Of a DNA stretch of 64,000 bases, positions 51,078-60,727 are shown one piece after another. The notes under the pieces were generated by a model that was given only the letters and a program-made list of their open reading frames with translations, searched no databases and was not told the DNA's origin. Made by a program: the position numbers and the translations under genes. Location of the stretch: NCBI RefSeq assembly GCF_000383975.1, contig NZ_KB913017.1, forward strand, positions 1,779,105 through 1,843,104, written 5' to 3'. Within the stretch, counting starts at the first letter, position 1, and each line of letters opens with the position of its first letter. The DNA is from Natronorubrum tibetense GA33 (GTDB lineage: Archaea; Halobacteriota; Halobacteria; Halobacteriales; Natrialbaceae).

Positions 51078-52259
51078 TCAGTCTGCAGTTCGCGGCTGCC
51101 GGTTCGGGCTCACCGAGCCGCTCTTTTGGACGATGTCGAAGGCGGTCATCACGTCCGAACGTGAGATGAGACCGATGAGGTCGCCGTCGTCGACGACGAG
51201 CAGGCGACCGATGTTGTTCTCGCGCATCCGTTCGATCGCCGTCATCGCGTCCGACTCGGGTGAAATCGTCTTCAGGTCGGTCGTCATCACCTCTTCGACG
51301 GTGAACGCGTCGCGCTCGACGGGGTCGATTTCGCGGGCGTCGCTCAACGTGACGAGGCCGACGAGTCGTTCGCCCTCGAAGCCGCTGCGGTCGATCACGG
51401 GATAGCCGGTGTGGCGCTCGGTGAACATCCGCTGGATCAACGCTGCGACCGACGTCGCGGGGCCGACGGTGTGGAGATCCTTCGCGGGCGTCATGATGTC
51501 GCCGACGGTGACGTCCTGGAAGGCGGCTTTCATCGTCACCTGCTGGGCCTCGCTCGAGGCGGCGATGTAGATGAAGAAGGCCAGCGCGATGAAAATCACG
51601 TTGAACTGGAGAATCCCGAACAGCCCCATCAGGATCGCGAACAGTTTACCGACGCTGGCGGCCTGCTGGGTCGCCTTCGCGTAGGGAGTGTTGCGGGCGA
51701 GCAACGCCCGGAGGACGCGACCGCCGTCCATCGGGAACGCGGGGATCATGTTGAAGCCGGCGAGGACGATGTTCAACACCGCGAGATAGCCCAGGACGAA
51801 CCGCGCGCCGTCGAAGCTCTCCGGCGTGAGGAGAAAGAGCGCGTAGGAGCCGATACCGACGAGTATGGAGACGATGGGGCCGGCGATAGCGATGTTCAGT
51901 TCCTGTCGCCAGTCCTCGGGCATCTCCGAGAGCGCGGCGATCCCGCCGAGCAGCCAGAGCGTGATCGAGTCGATCGGGAAGCCGTAGCGCTGGGCCGTCA
52001 GCGAGTGGCCGAGTTCGTGCAGGACGACGCCGACGAACAGGCCGATCGCGGCGACCAGTCCGATGAGGTAGGGCAGCCACCACTCGGTGGTGAGCGCGTC
52101 GACATCGATCCCCGCACCCATGGACGCGTTGAGGATATCGACGACGGGTTCGATCTGGACGCCGATGAGATACGCGAACAGCGGCAACACCAGTAAGAAC
52201 GTGAGATCCAACTTGATCGGAATCCCGAACAGGGACCCGATCCGGAAACTCTTCATCAT
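51078..52259 (-). CDS. site-2 protease (M50) with CBS domains
   Basis: A 393-residue intramembrane metalloprotease. HELGHSLTAQRYG gives HExxH and NMIPAFPMDGGRVL the aspartate motif; about six membrane helices form the core (SpoIVFB/Rip-like). From about residue 250 two CBS domains follow (VGDIMTPAKDLHTVGPATSV; VEEVMTTDLKTISPESDAM), which usually bind adenine nucleotides and may gate activity. Such proteases release membrane-bound regulators. The start has two adjacent ATGs. Confidence 0.93.
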   Translation of the reverse strand: MMKSFRIGSLFGIPIKLDLTFLLVLPLFAYLIGVQIEPVVDILNASMGAGIDVDALTTEWWLPYLIGLVAAIGLFVGVVLHELGHSLTAQRYGFPIDSITLWLLGGIAALSEMPEDWRQELNIAIAGPIVSILVGIGSYALFLLTPESFDGARFVLGYLAVLNIVLAGFNMIPAFPMDGGRVLRALLARNTPYAKATQQAASVGKLFAILMGLFGILQFNVIFIALAFFIYIAASSEAQQVTMKAAFQDVTVGDIMTPAKDLHTVGPATSVAALIQRMFTERHTGYPVIDRSGFEGERLVGLVTLSDAREIDPVERDAFTVEEVMTTDLKTISPESDAMTAIERMRENNIGRLLVVDDGDLIGLISRSDVMTAFDIVQKSGSVSPNRQPRTAD

Positions 52260-52774
52260 GTGTCACACTATCGGCGGAGGCGCCTTAAAAACGCCGCCAT
52301 CGCGACGTTTCGTTGATCGCGCCGACGGAGGTGTGCGATCAATGCGGACGCCCTCGCTCACGGCTCGAGTCACTCACGAATACTCGTGCGTGAGCGATGC
52401 CGAGGCCGGAACCGTTCGCCTGACGGTTCCACTCGAGGCCCGTTCACTCGGCCGGCGGCCGTCGCGGACTGTCCAATATTAATATTCCTTATATGGTAGC
52501 GGAGGGCCGAACTATAACAACCGTTTATTTTATTTGCTACTGTCAGTTAGAGTGACTTCGGCAATGCAAATCGAATCGAGTCGAACTGAGTCGAATCAAC
52601 GTCGGGAACTATTTCGAGACGAGATAGTCGTCTGATCCTGTTTGTAGGGTTGCAGTCTGCCGTGTGCGGAACAATAGCATTCATCGCATCTCGATAGCTT
52701 CCCCTGTCGCTCCGTATCAATAGATATAATCACAATAATACTCGTTAGCCAATATGCATTATCTCCACCATAGC
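52260..52774. other. AT-rich intergenic stretch
   Basis: Low in GC from about 52480. It includes a 46-codon frame ending at 52482 (MRTPSLTARVTHEYSCVSDA...) and a 23-codon frame at 52564-52635 (MQIESSRTESNQRRELFRDE...) that has an AT-rich promoter-like block (TTTATTTTATTTG, 52533-52546) about 30 bases upstream. Within the latter, TCGAATCGAGTCGAACTGAG is a 5-base-period repeat. Neither is convincing as a gene. Confidence 0.4.
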
Positions 52775-52780
52775 TTTATA
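52775..52780 (+). promoter_or_regulatory. TATA box for the HTH gene at 52808
   Basis: TTTATA (in TAGCTTTATACAGG) about 30 bases before ATG 52808. It decides that start over the in-frame ATG at 52754, which would precede the promoter. Confidence 0.65.
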
Positions 52781-52807
52781 CAGGAGTTCGTCGTTGGTGT
52801 TGATACG

Positions 52808-53038
52808 ATGATAGAACAGACTCACCCCAGCCCCGAAATCAGTCAGTTGCCGACCGAGGTCGAGTCCCCACAGGGCAAGCTCGTCTACCTTTACATCGAC
52901 GCGACGGGCGGTGCCACCGCCGACGAGATGGGGCAGATCCTCTCGATGAAGAAAATCGGAATCCTGAGCGTCCTCAACTCACTCTCGAGTGCGGGCCTCG
53001 TCGAGAAGCGCGACGATCGATACGTCCTCGCCAACTGA
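52808..53038 (+). CDS. small winged-helix protein, TrmB/MarR-like
   Basis: A 76-residue protein starting MIEQTHPSPEISQLPTEVES. The rest is a winged-helix: GKLVYLYIDATGGATADEMG, then the recognition helix QILSMKKIGILSVLNSLSSA and the wing LVEKRDDRYVLAN. Haloarchaea contain many one-domain HTH proteins of this type. Probable regulator; targets unknown. The TATA box supports a leaderless transcript. Confidence 0.8.
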   Translation: MIEQTHPSPEISQLPTEVESPQGKLVYLYIDATGGATADEMGQILSMKKIGILSVLNSLSSAGLVEKRDDRYVLAN

Positions 53039-53441
53039 GCCGATTGTTTTGTCGCCGCGCGTGTCGTGCTGTCGGTGTCGTCACAGTAGTGACGGCTACT
53101 CATACTGTCGGATAGAAGTCGATGAAGAGCATTCGCCGGACGGGTGCGGCGAATTTTCACAATAGTTCTGTCCGACAGTACCAACCTTGCCCGGAGTTCA
53201 GACTCCCGTTCCTTCGAGTGGTCCCTCGGCCTCGAGGGCTGTAAACGCCGCTCTCGACCCTACGACCCGTCGGCTCCTCGCCTCGAATCGGCTCGCTCGC
53301 CCGCCCGTTCGTACTGGTTTCGACGTCGACGCGATCGGTTGGTGGCCCCTCGTCCGCTTGCCGTCCGACTCTCGCCCCCAGCGCGTGGTTCGAAGCCTTT
53401 ATCCGCACGGTAGGCCTGCGTTTTCGTAAGTAATCACAGCC
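53039..53441. other. intergenic stretch, rpl10e promoter
   Basis: No gene beyond short frames in GC-rich DNA. CCTTTATCCGC near 53395-53405 could be the rpl10e TATA box, leaving a leader of about 20 bases. A weak inverted repeat (ACTGTCGGA at 53105, TCCGACAGT at 53171) spans 53104-53180. Confidence 0.4.
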
Positions 53442-53972
53442 ATGTCAGACAAACCTGCCTCAATGTACCGGGAAATCGATAAGCCGGCCTACACGCGCCG
53501 CGAATACATCACCGGCATCCCGGGCTCGAAAATCGCACAGCACAAGATGGGCGACGTCAGCGCCGACCCTGACGAGTACCCCGTCCAGATCAGTCTCATC
53601 ACCGAGGAGGAAGTGCAGATCCGTCACGGGAGCCTCGAGGCCTCGCGCCTCTCGGCCAACCGTCACATGCTGAAAAACGCCGGTGAGCACAACTACAAGA
53701 TGATTCTCCGGAAGTTCCCCCACCAGGTCATCCGAGAGAACAAGCAGGCGACGGGTGCGGGTGCGGACCGTGTTTCCGACGGGATGCGACAGTCCTTCGG
53801 GAAGATCGTCGGCACCGCCGCGCGAATGGGCTCCGGCGAGCGCATCTTTACGATCTGGTGTGACGTCGACGACGCCGAGTTCGCCAAGGACGCGCTCCGA
53901 CGCGCCTACAACAAGATCTCGCCGCCGTGCCGAGTCGTCGTCGAACGGGGCGAAGAGCAGCTGATTGCCTAA
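53442..53972 (+). CDS. rpl10e: large ribosomal subunit protein L10e
   Basis: A 176-residue protein of the L16/L10e family. [20 protein letters not shown] and [18 protein letters not shown] are family-typical; the tail [16 protein letters not shown] is short, as in archaea. It helps organise the tRNA and factor site of the ribosome. Stands alone, with palindromic DNA after its stop. Confidence 0.95.
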   Translation: MSDKPASMYREIDKPAYTRREYITGIPGSKIAQHKMGDVSADPDEYPVQISLITEEEVQIRHGSLEASRLSANRHMLKNAGEHNYKMILRKFPHQVIRENKQATGAGADRVSDGMRQSFGKIVGTAARMGSGERIFTIWCDVDDAEFAKDALRRAYNKISPPCRVVVERGEEQLIA

Positions 53973-53991
53973 GAACGAAGTTTTGCTCTGC

Positions 53992-54048
53992 GGGCCGCCG
54001 TTGGCGGCCCTCGGCAAAATCTTCAAAAGAGCGCGAAGCGCTCTTTTG
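53992..54048. terminator. hairpins after rpl10e, putative terminator
   Basis: GGGCCGCC/GGCGGCCC with a 3-base loop at 53992-54010, then CAAAAGAGCGC/GCGCTCTTTTG, a perfect 11-base stem with loop GAA at 54024-54048. The second ends in TTTT, so it can act as a terminator in the plus direction. Confidence 0.5.
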
Positions 54049-54385
54049 GACCTCGCGGAGCTTCGCTCCGATCAGATTCGATTAAAAGCAACGGAAGACG
54101 TTCCTGCTCGCTATCGCTCGCGGGCTGCGACTTCCGAGCCTTCGTTCGCTTCGCTCACGAAGACACTCCTCCTTCCGTTCACTCGTTCCTATTAGTCACT
54201 CGCTCACATCAGTTGTCGGCCCGCTCGTCCGCTTCGCTCCCTCGCGGTAACTGCCGGTGAGTTGCCTGCCCTCCCCCGAGTCGCGCGTCTCTCGCGTCTG
54301 CTCGAGACGCGCTCCTGACCACTAATCGGAGTCCCGACCGAGTGTCTCGAGCACCTTTTTACCTCTTTACTCCCGACGTTCCCGT
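54049..54385. repeat. gene-end DNA rich in short palindromes
   Basis: Several small inverted repeats in a row: GCGGAGCTTCGCTCCG, CGCTATCGCTCG and CGTTCGCTTCGCTCACG. Similar short palindromes occur after other haloarchaeal genes. No protein or RNA gene recognised. The last 30 bases (CACCTTTTTACCTC) lead into the next gene. Confidence 0.4.
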
Positions 54386-55261
54386 ATGATCGATCTCGCG
54401 GTCGCCAACGATCAGGAGACGTTCCAGCGGATGCGAGAGCCGCTGGCCGAGCGAGGCATTCGGGTTCATCACGTGCCCGTGAGCGAGCGCGTGGTCCCGC
54501 TCGGGGAGGACGCGCCGTGGTCGCCCGACGAGTACGACGCCGGCTACGTCTATCCTGGCCGACTGATGGAGGGTGGGGTCGCCGACGCCCTGCTCGAGGT
54601 GCCGTGGCTCAACGACCACGAGACGGTGTTGACCTCGCGGAACAAAGCCGAGGTGATCGCGCGTCTCGGTCGGGCCGACCTCCCGGTGCCGGAGTCGGTC
54701 TACGTCTCGAACGACGTCTCGGAGTCCGGACTCGCCGAGGTCTTCGAGCGGTTCGAGCCGCCAGTCGTCGTCAAACCGAACTCGACGACCCGCGGGGTCG
54801 GCGTCGCGAAAGCTCACGACCTCGACTCGTTTCTGGGGATCTGTGACTACCTCTCGCTGGTCCACGACTACCGCGCGACCGGCGACCGCTCCTTTCTCGT
54901 CCAGGAGTACCTCCCCGACGCGACCGACTACCGGGTGATGGTCCTCGAGGGCGAGTGCGTCGGCGCGGTCGAGCGTCGCCTGCCCGACGAGGCGGTCGCG
55001 GAGGGCCAGTGGAAACACAACGTCCACCGCGGGGCGGAAGCGACCGGCGTCGACCTGCCCGAACCGTGGCGCGAATTGGCTGAATCCGTCGCTCGCGAAC
55101 TCGAGATTCCGTTCCTTGGCGTCGATCTGCTCGAGACCGACGATGGCGTGGTAGTCAACGAGACGAACGCGCGACCGACGATCGACGAGGAGACGAAGTA
55201 CGAACCGGGCTTTTATGACCGACTCGCGGCTGCGATTCGAAAGACGGCCGACCGAGAATAA
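54386..55261 (+). CDS. ATP-grasp ligase, RimK-like
   Basis: A 291-residue protein starting MIDLAVANDQETFQRMREPL. The ATP-grasp core is visible: TSRNKAEVIARLGRADLPVP, PPVVVKPNSTTRGVGVAKA (ATP-binding lysine) and FLGVDLLETDDGVVVNETNA (Mg ligands). RimK relatives ligate amino acids such as glutamate to proteins or small molecules. Its pathway is not shown by the neighbours. Complete for the family. Confidence 0.85.
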   Translation: MIDLAVANDQETFQRMREPLAERGIRVHHVPVSERVVPLGEDAPWSPDEYDAGYVYPGRLMEGGVADALLEVPWLNDHETVLTSRNKAEVIARLGRADLPVPESVYVSNDVSESGLAEVFERFEPPVVVKPNSTTRGVGVAKAHDLDSFLGICDYLSLVHDYRATGDRSFLVQEYLPDATDYRVMVLEGECVGAVERRLPDEAVAEGQWKHNVHRGAEATGVDLPEPWRELAESVARELEIPFLGVDLLETDDGVVVNETNARPTIDEETKYEPGFYDRLAAAIRKTADRE

Positions 55262-55308
55262 GCGAAACGCGACTGCGACGTCGCTGTGACTGCGACCGCG
55301 AGGACCGC

Positions 55309-55707
55309 CTACTCGAGACTGATTCCCGACGACTGCTCCGCGAGGTCGAAGACAACCTCGAGGACGCCGTTGTTGTAGGTCGCGGAGGCCGTGTGCTCGT
55401 TGACGCGCTGGGGCAGCGAGACGCGTTCGTCGTACTCGCGGTGGTCGCTCGAGGCGGAGATGGTCAGCGTCTTGCCGTCGCACTCGAGTTCGATGTTGTC
55501 CTTCTCGACGCCGGGGAGGTCCGCGACGACACGGATCTCTTCGTCGGTTTCGTGGATGTCGACGTGGGTGTCCATCCCGAAGCCGTTGTCGACGCCCGAG
55601 GAGTCGAAGTCGACGTTCGCGTCGGCTCCGTTCATCATTTCGTTCATCATGCGTTCAATCTCGCGGAACAGATCGTCGAAGGGTTCGTCGCGGTCGTCTC
55701 GGCGCAT
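55309..55707 (-). CDS. small heat shock protein Hsp20
   Basis: A 132-residue protein starting MRRDDRDEPFDDLFREIERM at 55707. The alpha-crystallin domain runs from about residue 47 (HVDIHETDEEIRVVADLPGV) to the end, with the A-x-x-x-n-G-V-L motif ATYNNGVLEVVF. A Met-rich N-terminal helix (MMNEMMNG) mediates assembly in this family. It prevents protein aggregation. Converges on the ATP-grasp gene. Confidence 0.92.
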   Translation of the reverse strand: MRRDDRDEPFDDLFREIERMMNEMMNGADANVDFDSSGVDNGFGMDTHVDIHETDEEIRVVADLPGVEKDNIELECDGKTLTISASSDHREYDERVSLPQRVNEHTASATYNNGVLEVVFDLAEQSSGISLE

Positions 55708-55825
55708 GCGAACCCGTAGTAGACCGCGGGGCAAAAACTTTCTGTCGTCACTAGTTGTTTGGGGTGATCGAAATCGAAGAAAGCGAGGGAGCGTCGTGTC
55801 CGGATCGCCCCTCGAGACGATCGAT

Positions 55826-56839
55826 CTACAGACCGACGCCCATCGTCTCGTTCGTCGTCTCAATACTCTCCTCGGCGTCGGCTGCGCCGAGTACCGCTCG
55901 AATGGCGTCGACGTTCTCGGGTACGACGTCGCTCTCCTGGTGGATCCCCTGGAAGAGATAGAGGTCGTTACCGACCGTCGAGATGGACTCCTCCCAGATG
56001 CAGTTCTCCCAGATGTCGCCGCGCGGGCGGCCCGCGTCCATCGCGTACTCCTTGAGTTTCCCGCTGCCGTCGATATCCATTCGCTCGGGGATCAGGAACA
56101 GTCGGGACTCGTCGACGAACAGGTCTCGAACCTCGCTCGCGTCGACCTCCTCTGCCAGCGTCACGTTCAGGCTGTGCATGTGCATCAGCGTCGCGGGCAC
56201 CTTCATCCCGAGCGTGTCGATGTCGAGGTCGTCGAAGATCGTCTCGACGTCGGGCCCGTGGTGGGAGGGGATCGTAACCGGGTTCGGCAGGATGTCGTTG
56301 ATCGGCCCGCGGGAGGTCTGGCCGGGGTCGCCGCCCCGACGGACGAGCGTCGCGCGAACCTTCTCGACGCCGTAGGCCTCGCGAAGCGGTGCGAGAACTC
56401 GCGAGAGTCCGGTCGTATTGCAGGAGACGACACGGACGTGGTCGGCGTCGACGGCGTCCTCGAAGTTCGAGCGCGCGTTGAAGCTGACGTCGACGAGGTC
56501 GGCGTCCTCGCCACCCTGATAGAGCGCCGGCGTGTCGTACTCCTCGTACATCGACTTGTTCTCCGCGCCGATTCCCGAAGGCGTCGCGTCGACGACGACG
56601 TCGGCCTCGTCGACCAGGTCCTCGACGGGACCGGCGATCTCGAGACCGGCCTCCGCGAACTGGTCTGCGCGCTCTTCGATGGCGGCGTAGAGCGGGAACC
56701 CCTTTTCGAGGGCCGTCTCGGCCTCGAAGTTCGGCCGCGTCTTGGCGACGCCGACGACCTCCATATCCGGCTGTTCTCGCACGGCGTCTGCGACGCGTTT
56801 CCCGATGGTGCCGTAGCCGTTAACCGCGACCTGAATCAT
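55826..56839 (-). CDS. gap: glyceraldehyde-3-phosphate dehydrogenase, archaeal type II
   Basis: A 337-residue enzyme starting [20 protein letters not shown] (Rossmann loop GYGTIGKR). The catalytic cysteine is Cys140 in [13 protein letters not shown], and [20 protein letters not shown] holds the catalytic histidine. Archaeal type II enzymes use NAD(P) and phosphate; in haloarchaea this form is usually linked to gluconeogenesis. Full length. Confidence 0.95.
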   Translation of the reverse strand: MIQVAVNGYGTIGKRVADAVREQPDMEVVGVAKTRPNFEAETALEKGFPLYAAIEERADQFAEAGLEIAGPVEDLVDEADVVVDATPSGIGAENKSMYEEYDTPALYQGGEDADLVDVSFNARSNFEDAVDADHVRVVSCNTTGLSRVLAPLREAYGVEKVRATLVRRGGDPGQTSRGPINDILPNPVTIPSHHGPDVETIFDDLDIDTLGMKVPATLMHMHSLNVTLAEEVDASEVRDLFVDESRLFLIPERMDIDGSGKLKEYAMDAGRPRGDIWENCIWEESISTVGNDLYLFQGIHQESDVVPENVDAIRAVLGAADAEESIETTNETMGVGL

Positions 56840-57022
56840 GTGTCCGGGAGTCCACTACCGAGGGGGATAACCGTTTCGAGGCTTTTCGACCGATTGTAAC
56901 TCAGAACCGAGTTTTACACGGGTTTCGGTGAGTATTTCGAGCGCTCTGCTGTCGCGAACCGATCGGCGACGCCACCCTAATCGTGTAGAACTTTATACGA
57001 TAGCGCGCTCGAAAATACGGGC

Positions 57023-57388
57023 ATGGTCGAGGTCGACTGGGAAACTGATCGCCGGGAGGGTGTGACGTTCGTGACTGCAATCGTCGCGAACACGCAGACG
57101 ACCCCGCAGACGGTCCGTCTCGAGAATCGCCTCGACGGGCCGACGTGGTCGCCGCGTCGAAACGGCATCACGGCACCCGAGTGGGACGGGGACGTCTGGG
57201 AGGGCACTGTCGAACCGGGACGCCGCCGCGGCGTCGGCTTCGCCAGTCCGAGCCCGCCGACTGAGCCGCCGCTCGAGGTCCTCGAGGTATCGCGCGTCTC
57301 CGACGCAACGACCGCGACGGCGGACGAGGTGCTCGCCGAACTGGACGGCTGGGCGCCGACCCCCGATGTTCTCACACGGGACCCATGA
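57023..57388 (+). CDS. haloarchaeal DUF7857-like protein
   Basis: A 121-residue protein starting MVEVDWETDRREGVTFVTAI. Two beta-rich blocks (VIVANTQTTPQTVRLENRL-like and VEPGRRRGVGFASPSPP) and a C-terminal helix. It overlaps the next gene, a MinD-type ATPase, by four bases (ATGA), so the two are translated together and the protein may be a partner of that ATPase. No catalytic motif. Confidence 0.65.
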   Translation: MVEVDWETDRREGVTFVTAIVANTQTTPQTVRLENRLDGPTWSPRRNGITAPEWDGDVWEGTVEPGRRRGVGFASPSPPTEPPLEVLEVSRVSDATTATADEVLAELDGWAPTPDVLTRDP

Positions 57389-58083
57389 TCGTCGCGGTCA
57401 GCGGCGGAAAAGGTGGCGTCGGCAAATCGACCGTCTCGCTGAATCTCGCCCGGGAACTCGACGCCGTCGTCGTCGACGCGGATCTCGCGACGGCGGATCT
57501 CCCCCGCGGGAGCGGCGCCGACTTGCACGACGTCCTCGCGGGACGCGCCGATCCGCTCGAGGCGGTCGACTCGTTCGGCTCGATTCGAATCCTCCCTTGT
57601 GGCCGGACGCTCGCTGGTGCTCGCGCGTCGAACGTGAGCGAACTCGAACGGGTGGTGGACCGACTCGAGCGGGAGTGCAGCCGCGTCGTCATCGACTGTC
57701 CGGCGGGGCTGGCCCGCGACGTCGGCACGCAGCTCAAGTGTGCCCACGTCGCTGTGCTAGTCACCACGCCGACCGAAGCGGCGCTCGTGGACGCGCTTCG
57801 AACGCGGGAGATCGCACTCGAACTCGACACGCCGATCGCGTCGATCGTCTGCAACCGAGCCGCAGCCGACGATTCCGAACAGCTCACGGCTCGCGTCGAG
57901 CGGGAACTCGGTGCACCAACTGCGGTAATCGAGGAGTGCTCGGCAGTCGACGACGCAATGGCGCGGTGGCAGCCGGTTCGTGACGCCCATCCCGACTGCG
58001 ACGCGGTCGATGCCTTCGAAGCCGTCGCTCACTCGATCGAACGCTGCGAGAAGCGCCTCTCCGGCCGTATCGGGGTTCTCTGA
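57385..58083 (+). CDS. MinD/ParA-type P-loop ATPase
   Basis: A 232-residue ATPase. The deviant Walker A is GGKGGVGKSTVSLN with the signature lysine near residue 10; VVVDADLATADLP is the A' motif and VVIDCPAGLA the Walker B. No amphipathic membrane-targeting helix is evident at the C-terminus. Such ATPases position cellular structures or load cofactors. Its pairing with a DUF7857-like protein and nearness to a second MinD-like gene suggest a local system; cargo unknown. Confidence 0.85.
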   Translation: MIVAVSGGKGGVGKSTVSLNLARELDAVVVDADLATADLPRGSGADLHDVLAGRADPLEAVDSFGSIRILPCGRTLAGARASNVSELERVVDRLERECSRVVIDCPAGLARDVGTQLKCAHVAVLVTTPTEAALVDALRTREIALELDTPIASIVCNRAAADDSEQLTARVERELGAPTAVIEECSAVDDAMARWQPVRDAHPDCDAVDAFEAVAHSIERCEKRLSGRIGVL

Positions 58084-58173
58084 GCCGAACTCGTTCACTC
58101 CTCGTTCGTGCCGAATCGATCCGGGTCCGTGGCCGAGCATTCGGACCGGTCAACGGATTTCGTTTTCGTACGC

Positions 58174-59466
58174 TCAATCGACGTCCTGCTTCGTCTCGAG
58201 CGTCATCGCCGCCACGCCGTCGAACTCGAGTTCGATCGTCTCGGTGAACGTGCTCTCGGGTCGGAACTTGGGGACCGACAGGTAGTGGTCGACGGCCGTT
58301 TCGACGCCTGACTCGGTCGTCCGTAGATCGAAGACGGCGTCGACCGCGTGGATCGTCGCCGTTCGATTCTCCGGTCGGCCGGGTCCGTCGAGACAGTGTA
58401 ACACGGCAACGCCGTCGGTCTCGACCATCCGATCCTTCAGATCGTTCAGGAACGAGACGTACGCCCGTCGATCGTGTCGTTCTAGGACGTCTGTGAGATC
58501 GACGACGAGCGTGGCGCCGTCGGGCAGCTTCCCGATAATCTCGCTGGCTTCCTCGAGGACCGTCGTCCCCTCGACGTGGCGGATCGTCGGATTCCCGGTC
58601 TCGACGGACGTGGTCTCGATCGCCCGGCGGACGTTCGCCGCCGACCGCTCGGTCGTGAGATACAGCGTGCCACGGGGTGCCGTCGCCTCGTAGAGCAGTT
58701 GCTCGGACTGACTGGCCGGCTCGGCGGTCAGCGCCACCACGGAGCCAGGTGCCAGCCCACCACCGAGTCGCCGGTCGAGGGTGTCGATGCCCGTCGGCAG
58801 CAGTTCGTCGTCGTACGCCGGTGGCGTCCGGTCGGTCGCGTTTCGCAGCTGTAACGTCTCGACGATTTCCTCGTAGGCGGCCGTGGTGTCCTCGTCCGTC
58901 AGCGGCGACTCCACCTCCGGAACGACGCCCAGTACCGGCACGTCGACCCACGATTCGACCTCGGTGGGGACCTCCTCGCACCTGTTCACCACCGTCCCGA
59001 GCACGCACACGCCGAGCCGGCGAGCCATTTTGACCGTCGTCTCGGCGGCCGTGAGACTCCGCTCGCTGTCCGTCGTGACAACGATCACGCCGTCGGCCGC
59101 CGACAGCGGTTCGACGACGTCGGGTCCCGCCCCGGAGGGACAGTCGACGACCGTCTGTATCGAGTCGGTCTCGAGTCGACCGAGCACCGACTCGAAGTCC
59201 AGTTTATCGGACGGCTCTGGAGCGGGAACGATGCCGGCACGCGACGTCCGCGGACTCACCTGTGCGACCGATCGGATGTCGGACTCCGACGTGAGTGCCG
59301 CGAGCGTCGGCTCGCGGTCGACGCCGCCGGTCACGTGTACGTTCGGGAGCTGGCGATCGGCGTCGATCGCGATAGCTGGCGTTCCGCTTCGCGCAAAGCC
59401 CTCAGTGAGACCGAGCGTCGTTATCGTCTTCCCGCAGCCGCCTTTCGCACCGGCGATAGCAATCAT
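58174..59466 (-). CDS. fusion of MinD-type ATPase and RecA/KaiC-like domain
   Basis: A 430-residue protein. Residues 1-225 are MinD-like: GAKGGCGKTITTLGL, AIDADRQLPN and VVDCPSGAG. From about 228 a RAD55/KaiC-like domain begins (LPTGIDTLDRRLGGGLAPGS), but its Walker A position reads AEPASQSEQLLYE and lacks GKT, so it probably does not hydrolyse ATP. VVDLTDVLERHDRRAYVSFL is its Walker B region. Such degenerate domains occur in haloarchaeal DUF7125/HTR-like regulators. Faces the MinD gene at 57385 and lies 98 bases from TFB. Confidence 0.85.
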   Translation of the reverse strand: MIAIAGAKGGCGKTITTLGLTEGFARSGTPAIAIDADRQLPNVHVTGGVDREPTLAALTSESDIRSVAQVSPRTSRAGIVPAPEPSDKLDFESVLGRLETDSIQTVVDCPSGAGPDVVEPLSAADGVIVVTTDSERSLTAAETTVKMARRLGVCVLGTVVNRCEEVPTEVESWVDVPVLGVVPEVESPLTDEDTTAAYEEIVETLQLRNATDRTPPAYDDELLPTGIDTLDRRLGGGLAPGSVVALTAEPASQSEQLLYEATAPRGTLYLTTERSAANVRRAIETTSVETGNPTIRHVEGTTVLEEASEIIGKLPDGATLVVDLTDVLERHDRRAYVSFLNDLKDRMVETDGVAVLHCLDGPGRPENRTATIHAVDAVFDLRTTESGVETAVDHYLSVPKFRPESTFTETIELEFDGVAAMTLETKQDVD

Positions 59467-59564
59467 ATCGGGATTGGTGCGTCCTCCTTTTTCAACCTGT
59501 ACACCGTCTTTGGGGTCGCACTCGAGAACCTATCTGAACGCAAACGGATGTTCCCGGATCGATG

Positions 59565-60440
59565 TCACCCGTACTGTTTCAGCTCGGTGGCCGTCGACCG
59601 AATCGTCATCCGCGAGACGTTCGCCAGTTCGGCGACTTCGGTTTGCGTGACATCGACGCCGTGGTCGTAGGCCGCCCGGTAGAGACAGGCGGCTGCGACA
59701 CCGCTGGGGTTCTTCCCGCCGATCCGGCCATGCTCGCCCAGCCACGTCGCGTACTCTCGGGCACGGCTCTCGATATCCGCCTGCAGTTCGAGTTCGGAGG
59801 TGTACCGCGGCAGATACTCGATCGGCGAAATCGGGCCGACCGGTAGGCCGAGCTCTCGGTTGAGCGCGTCGTAGGCCGCCTTGAGTTCGCTCTTGCTCGC
59901 ACGCGCCTGCGTGACGACCTCGTCCATCGTCCGCGCGATCGACTGGACGCGACAGGTCGCGTACACCGTCGCTGCAGAAAACCCCTCGAGCGAGCGCCCA
60001 CAGAGCAGATCTTCGTGCTGGGCCGACTCGAACAGCGTACACGACTGTTCACGGACCGGCGTCGGCAACGACAGCGAGGAGACGAGTCGACGGATCTCGG
60101 TAAAGCCGTAGGCCTTGTTCCGCTCGGCTTTCGACGAGAATCGGGCTCGGTTGTGTTGCCGACGCATGCGAACCAGTTGGCGCTGACGCTTGCCCGTTAC
60201 CTCCGCCCCCGTCCCAAAGCCGATTCTGGTCGACAGCCCCCTGTCGTGGCGCGAGCGCTCGAGCGGCGCGCCGGTTCGGCGTCGGCTGTCGCCGTTCTCG
60301 AGTGTCCGCCACTCCGGGCCGCGATCGATACTGTCTTCGCCGACCACGAGCCCACAGTCCTCGCAGACCACTTCGTTTTCCGTCGTTCGAAGACGGCCAC
60401 CACACTCCTCACAGCTCTCCATCTGGGTTGCGCGTTTCAT
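59565..60440 (-). CDS. tfb: transcription initiation factor IIB (TFB), second copy
   Basis: A 291-residue TFB starting MKRATQMESCEECGG. The zinc ribbon is ESCEECGG and VVCEDCGL; the linker SIDRGPEWRTLENGD and RRRTGAPLERSRHDRGLST closely follow the TFB at 32133. Cyclin repeats start at EQSCTLFESAQHEDLL and ARAREYATWLG-like segments, ending in an HTH (ELANVSRMTIRSTATEL). An alternative initiation factor; its promoter faces the TnpB element. Confidence 0.93.
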   Translation of the reverse strand: MKRATQMESCEECGGRLRTTENEVVCEDCGLVVGEDSIDRGPEWRTLENGDSRRRTGAPLERSRHDRGLSTRIGFGTGAEVTGKRQRQLVRMRRQHNRARFSSKAERNKAYGFTEIRRLVSSLSLPTPVREQSCTLFESAQHEDLLCGRSLEGFSAATVYATCRVQSIARTMDEVVTQARASKSELKAAYDALNRELGLPVGPISPIEYLPRYTSELELQADIESRAREYATWLGEHGRIGGKNPSGVAAACLYRAAYDHGVDVTQTEVAELANVSRMTIRSTATELKQYG

Positions 60441-60469
60441 TCAGTCCCCACCGACACAAATCGTGTCTA

Positions 60470-60487
60470 CACCATATTATATTAAAA
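60470..60487 (-). promoter_or_regulatory. TATA box of the second TFB gene
   Basis: Minus strand TTTTAATATAATATGG, centred about 38 bases before the TFB ATG at 60440. Confidence 0.6.
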
Positions 60488-60663
60488 CCTCTGAACAATA
60501 CGAAAATCAAGAACTTTATAAATTACAGAGGTGAACGGACAAAGATACGGCCGATATCTGATAGCAGTTCTACGAGTTCATAAGTGTTGGACATCCGAAC
60601 AAAAACTGCTGAGGCTATGATCCTCCAAATACCGAAATCGACGGACTTCACAGGCGGTACAAG
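60488..60663. other. AT-rich DNA between TFB and TnpB element
   Basis: Contains ACTTTATAAATTACAG (60510-60526), a second TATA-like block. I could not place the left end of the TnpB element exactly; it lies somewhere between here and 60664. Confidence 0.35.
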
Positions 60664-60727
60664 GCGGATGCCCCGACCCTTGAGGTCGGGGAGGAAGCCG
60701 ACAACCGATGGCACAAACTACGTTACG

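Noticed and set aside
53157-53429. Short overlapping frames on both strands before rpl10e
   Set aside because: Mutually overlapping, Arg/Ser-rich, no start signals.
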